This document shows positions 43,828 through 46,295 of a stretch of DNA of 46,295 nucleotides, one piece after another. The position numbers were made by a program, and so were the translations under genes. The notes under the pieces are model-generated. The model made no database searches and was not told the DNA's origin. It was given only the letters and a program-made list of their open reading frames with translations. The number at the start of each line of letters is the position of its first letter. Position 1 is the stretch's first letter. Origin of the DNA: Chloroflexota bacterium (GTDB lineage Bacteria > Chloroflexota > Limnocylindria > P2-11E); the NCBI GenBank assembly GCA_005889275.1, contig VBFI01000050.1, positions 1-46,295 of the forward strand. The letters run 5' to 3'.

Positions 43828-44519
43828 CGAAGGTCCTGATCGTCGACGACGAGCCGGACGTCCGATCGCTCGTACGGAGCTCGCTCGCCCTCGCGCGCCA
43901 GGATATGACCGCGATCGAGGCGGCCGACGGCGACGAAGCGCTGTCGATGATCTACACCGACCGGCCGGACCTCGTCGTCCTCGACCTCGCGCTTCCGCGG
44001 CGCGACGGCTTCAGCGTCCTGGAGCAGGTCCGGCAGAAGACCGACCTGCCGATCATCGTGCTCACCGCGCGCGGCCTCGAGGAAGACAAGATCAAGGGTC
44101 TGCAGCTCGGTGCCGACGACTACCTGACGAAGCCGTTTTCGCCGGGGGAGCTCGTCGCCCGGATCGAGAGCGTCCTGCGGCGGAGCGTCCCGCGCGAGCG
44201 GAAGTCCGGCGTCGTGGAGACGCACGACCTCGTCCTTGACCTCGCCGCACGGCGCGTGCGCCGCGGAGGAAAGGACATCCACTTCACCCCGACCGAATTC
44301 AACCTCCTCGCGGAGCTCGCGACGCACCCGGGCGAGGCGCTCACGCACGAGACGCTGCTCACGAGGGTCTGGGGCACCGAGTACCGCTACGAGACGCAGT
44401 ACCTGAAGGTGTACGTCGGCCGGCTCCGCGAGAAGATCGAGCCGAACCCGAACGATCCGCGGCTCATCCAGACGGTCCGCGGAGTGGGCTACCGGTTCGC
44501 CTCGCCAGACGAGGCCTGA
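43824..44519 (+). CDS. OmpR/PhoB-family response regulator
   Basis: 231 residues from GTG 43824. Intact receiver: VLIVDDEPD, LVVLDLALPRRDGF with the phospho-Asp, VLTARG, and DDYLTKPFSPGEL with the Lys. Winged-helix output: HFTPTEFNLLAELATHPGE, LLTRVWG, VYVGRLREKIEP, TVRGVGYRFA. This is a complete, ordinary regulator, which contrasts with the two degenerate ones at 19.7-21.3 kb. It is the likely partner of the kinase just upstream, and last gene of the HD-GYP operon. Targets unknown. Confidence 0.95.
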   Translation: MTKVLIVDDEPDVRSLVRSSLALARQDMTAIEAADGDEALSMIYTDRPDLVVLDLALPRRDGFSVLEQVRQKTDLPIIVLTARGLEEDKIKGLQLGADDYLTKPFSPGELVARIESVLRRSVPRERKSGVVETHDLVLDLAARRVRRGGKDIHFTPTEFNLLAELATHPGEALTHETLLTRVWGTEYRYETQYLKVYVGRLREKIEPNPNDPRLIQTVRGVGYRFASPDEA

Positions 44520-44547
44520 TCACGCGGGAACGGGCGCGTCGCGCGGG

Positions 44548-45573
44548 CTACTTCAGCCAGACCAGATCGCCGAAGAAGAAGTCCTGTCCTTGTATGAGCG
44601 TCCGCACGTTTCCGTTCGCGTTGGTGACCACGAAGAACGCGCCGGTCCCGACGTAGGCGATCTCGTTGCCCGTCGGCGACCACGCCGGGACGACGTCGTC
44701 GCCGGTCGTCGCGATCGTCTTCACGCTCGATCCGTCACACGGCGCGATGTCGAGATCCGACGGGATGTTGAGGTGCGCGAGCCCGGGCTTGTGCGCGCCC
44801 GCCGGCAAGTTCGCGCCCGCGACGTAGGGGGCGGGTGCCGCGGTGACGCTGTGCCCGGCAGCGGAGAAGACGATCTGGCAGCCCACCGGACCGAAGCGCG
44901 GCGCCTGCATGTACCACCAGGTGTCCTTCGTCTTGAAGAAGGGGCGCGCGTCGGTGCCGTCCACGTTCGCGCGCCAGAGGCCGTCGGGCTGGCCCTGCGT
45001 GAGGTGCACGTAGACGATCCACGTCCCGTCGGGCGACAGAGCCGGGTCGGCGCCATCGCGCACGACCTGTTTGCGCTCGCCGCTCCGCAGATCGAGGCGA
45101 AAGATGCCGTCCTCGTTGCCGATGAAGGAGCCGCCCTGGATGAGCGCCGCGCGCCGGTGGAAATAGAGCACGTTGCCGGTGGAGTCGAAGCGCGGGCTCG
45201 CGTAGAAGACGTTGTCCGCCTCGTGCTCGACGACCGGGCGCAGCCCGGTTCCGTCCAGGTTCACGGTGAAGAGATCGGATCCGAACCCGGTCTTCTTGTT
45301 CGGCTGCTGCGTGATCGCGAACACGAGCGACTTCCCGGAGGGGTGCAGGGTCGGCGTCGCCGGTGCGCTCTGCGGCGGCAGGTCCACGACCCGGCCGAGC
45401 GCGTGCCCGGTGCCGTCGAGCGCGAGGAGGCCCGCCGGATTCGCGAGCACGAAGTTCGCGTTCTGGCCGACGCCCTGACCGCTCGGTGGGGGCGGCGGAG
45501 GCGCGGTCACGCAGGCGACGAACGCGCCACCCGCGACGAGCAGAGCCGCGATGTACGCGGCGCGACGCCTCAT
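44548..45573 (-). CDS. PD40/TolB-like beta-propeller lipoprotein
   Basis: 341 residues from ATG 45573, overlapping the stop of the glycoside hydrolase gene upstream (ATGA). MRRRAAYIAALLVAGGAFVAC is a lipoprotein signal with Cys at 21, then a Pro-rich linker. The rest is made of TolB/WD40-like propeller blades with the PD40-type turns: PATPTLHPSGKSLVFAI, DPALSPDGTWIVYVHL, VPAWSPTGNEIAYVG, and DGTGLRP and DGTDARP repeats. These proteins display or bind at the outer face; no enzymatic motif is visible. It may help a glucan-handling system because of the neighbour, but that is speculative. Confidence 0.87.
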   Translation of the reverse strand: MRRRAAYIAALLVAGGAFVACVTAPPPPPPSGQGVGQNANFVLANPAGLLALDGTGHALGRVVDLPPQSAPATPTLHPSGKSLVFAITQQPNKKTGFGSDLFTVNLDGTGLRPVVEHEADNVFYASPRFDSTGNVLYFHRRAALIQGGSFIGNEDGIFRLDLRSGERKQVVRDGADPALSPDGTWIVYVHLTQGQPDGLWRANVDGTDARPFFKTKDTWWYMQAPRFGPVGCQIVFSAAGHSVTAAPAPYVAGANLPAGAHKPGLAHLNIPSDLDIAPCDGSSVKTIATTGDDVVPAWSPTGNEIAYVGTGAFFVVTNANGNVRTLIQGQDFFFGDLVWLK

Positions 45574-46295
45574 ACGATCACCTCGCCGGCGCGACGGACC
45601 TGCGCTCGCACGCGGTCCTTGATCGCGCTCGACCTGCGAGCGTACCTCTGGACCGCGCTCACGAACGCGGCGTGAGACCAGGTGAGGGGGGAGACCGACA
45701 GCGGCTCGCCGGTGTACGGGTGCACCTGCTCGGAGAGGACCCCCGAGGGGAGCGCTCTCGTCGCGCACCACTCGAGGAACGCGCGAGGCGCGGCGAGACC
45801 GTCGGCGTTCTCGGCGAGGGCGATGTAGTGCTCGGTGAGCCAGAGCGTCGCGACGAACCACGGATTCCCGGGGACATTCGGGATGTCCGTCGAGACCTGG
45901 AAGTACGAGTCATTCTCGTAGCGGGCGAGCCCGCCGACCGGCGTCCGCACGGTGAGACGGTCCTCGACGGCGCGCATCGTCGAGACGACGCGCGAATCGC
46001 TCGCCGGGAGGAGGCCGAAGAGGAAGATCCCCGCCAGCGAGATGTCGATCGTCGCGTCCTTCACGACCGTCCCGTCGGGGAGCACGTTGATCGTGCGGAC
46101 GAACCGCCCGCGCTCGGCGTCCCAGAGATGTTGCAGCGCGGCCTCACGGATCTCCGTCGCGGCCACGGCGTACCGCTTGGCGAGCTCGTGCTGCCCGAAC
46201 GCGACCGCGAAGTTGCGAGCCGCCGTGAGTCCCGCCCAGACCGCCGCCGTCGTGAACGCATGGATGCCACGGCGCTCCTCCCAGAGATCGAACGA
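45570..46295 (-). CDS. GH15 glucoamylase-like protein (C-terminal part, truncated by window edge)
   Basis: The final 241 residues of a minus-strand gene whose start lies beyond base 46295. The window begins in frame at SFDLWEERRGIHAFTTAAVW, the conserved DLWEER segment of GH15 enzymes. Further motifs are TIDISLAGIFLFGLLP, NVPGNPWFVATLWLTEHYI and VLSEQVHPYTGEPLSVSPLTWSHAAF, the last carrying the second catalytic Glu region (SEQVHP). The enzyme releases glucose from alpha-1,4 or alpha-1,6 glucans, or, in the trehalase branch, from trehalose. Localisation cannot be judged because the N-terminus is missing. The ATGA overlap couples it to the beta-propeller lipoprotein. Confidence 0.9.
   Translation of the reverse strand, partial: SFDLWEERRGIHAFTTAAVWAGLTAARNFAVAFGQHELAKRYAVAATEIREAALQHLWDAERGRFVRTINVLPDGTVVKDATIDISLAGIFLFGLLPASDSRVVSTMRAVEDRLTVRTPVGGLARYENDSYFQVSTDIPNVPGNPWFVATLWLTEHYIALAENADGLAAPRAFLEWCATRALPSGVLSEQVHPYTGEPLSVSPLTWSHAAFVSAVQRYARRSSAIKDRVRAQVRRAGEVIV

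Overview
The window is a GC-rich (roughly two thirds or more G+C by eye), very tightly packed bacterial chromosome segment. Most neighbouring genes overlap by ATGA, GTGA or TGATG, and no tRNA, rRNA, CRISPR array, insertion sequence or phage gene was seen. The mix (PyrR plus a PyrK/PyrD type-1B pyrimidine cluster, an actinobacterial-looking adenosine deaminase, multi-GAF kinases, many GTG/TTG starts and candidate leaderless promoters) would fit an uncultivated Chloroflexota such as the Limnocylindria, or an actinobacterium-like lineage. The taxonomic call is inference only.

Layout. 1-7.7 kb: a TfoX-N protein, a membrane Ser/Thr kinase, a secreted repeat protein, glgA with a GalT/HIT-like partner, a degenerate Nudix protein, a small CxxC protein and an M23 peptidase. 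7.7-18.8 kb: de novo pyrimidine synthesis, pyrR-pyrB-pyrC, carA-(OmdA-like)-carB, lipoprotein, glyoxalase, pyrK, pyrD. It is headed by a well matched PyrR-binding RNA loop; pyrE and pyrF are not in the window. 18.8-21.3 kb (minus strand): a NIPSNAP protein, two small hypotheticals and a tandem pair of winged-helix regulators with degenerate receivers. 21.3-27.3 kb: purine-ring catabolism from a divergent promoter. HIU hydrolase, OHCU decarboxylase and uricase lie leftward; a DUF3830 protein, allantoinase, allantoate amidohydrolase and a guanine/SAH-deaminase-like amidohydrolase lie rightward. 27.3-34.1 kb (minus strand): a nine-GAF histidine kinase, a stand-alone receiver and a receiver-cyclase, head to head with xanthine dehydrogenase (xdhB, xdhC, xdhA, 34.1-37.7 kb). 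Then a UbiE-like methyltransferase fused to a membrane domain and adenosine deaminase. 40.4-44.5 kb: a secreted protein, a 330-bp tandem duplication that creates a chimeric ORF, and an HD-GYP / histidine kinase / OmpR-type regulator operon. 44.5-46.3 kb (minus strand): a beta-propeller lipoprotein and the C-terminal part of a GH15 glucoamylase-like protein cut by the window edge.

How it works together (inference). The left-centre makes UMP from bicarbonate, glutamine and aspartate under PyrR feedback. The right-centre salvages nitrogen from purines: adenosine deamination, xanthine to urate, urate to allantoin, allantoin to ureidoglycolate. A large cytosolic sensor sits between the two halves of the purine pathway and shares a 67-bp divergent promoter region with xanthine dehydrogenase. 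The most notable items are the PyrR loop with an apparent ACG start codon for pyrR, the OmdA-like gene locked between carA and carB, the nine-GAF kinase system, recurring TAnnnT boxes just upstream of SD-less starts, three convergent gene pairs sharing one CTAG stop palindrome, and the 330-bp duplication.
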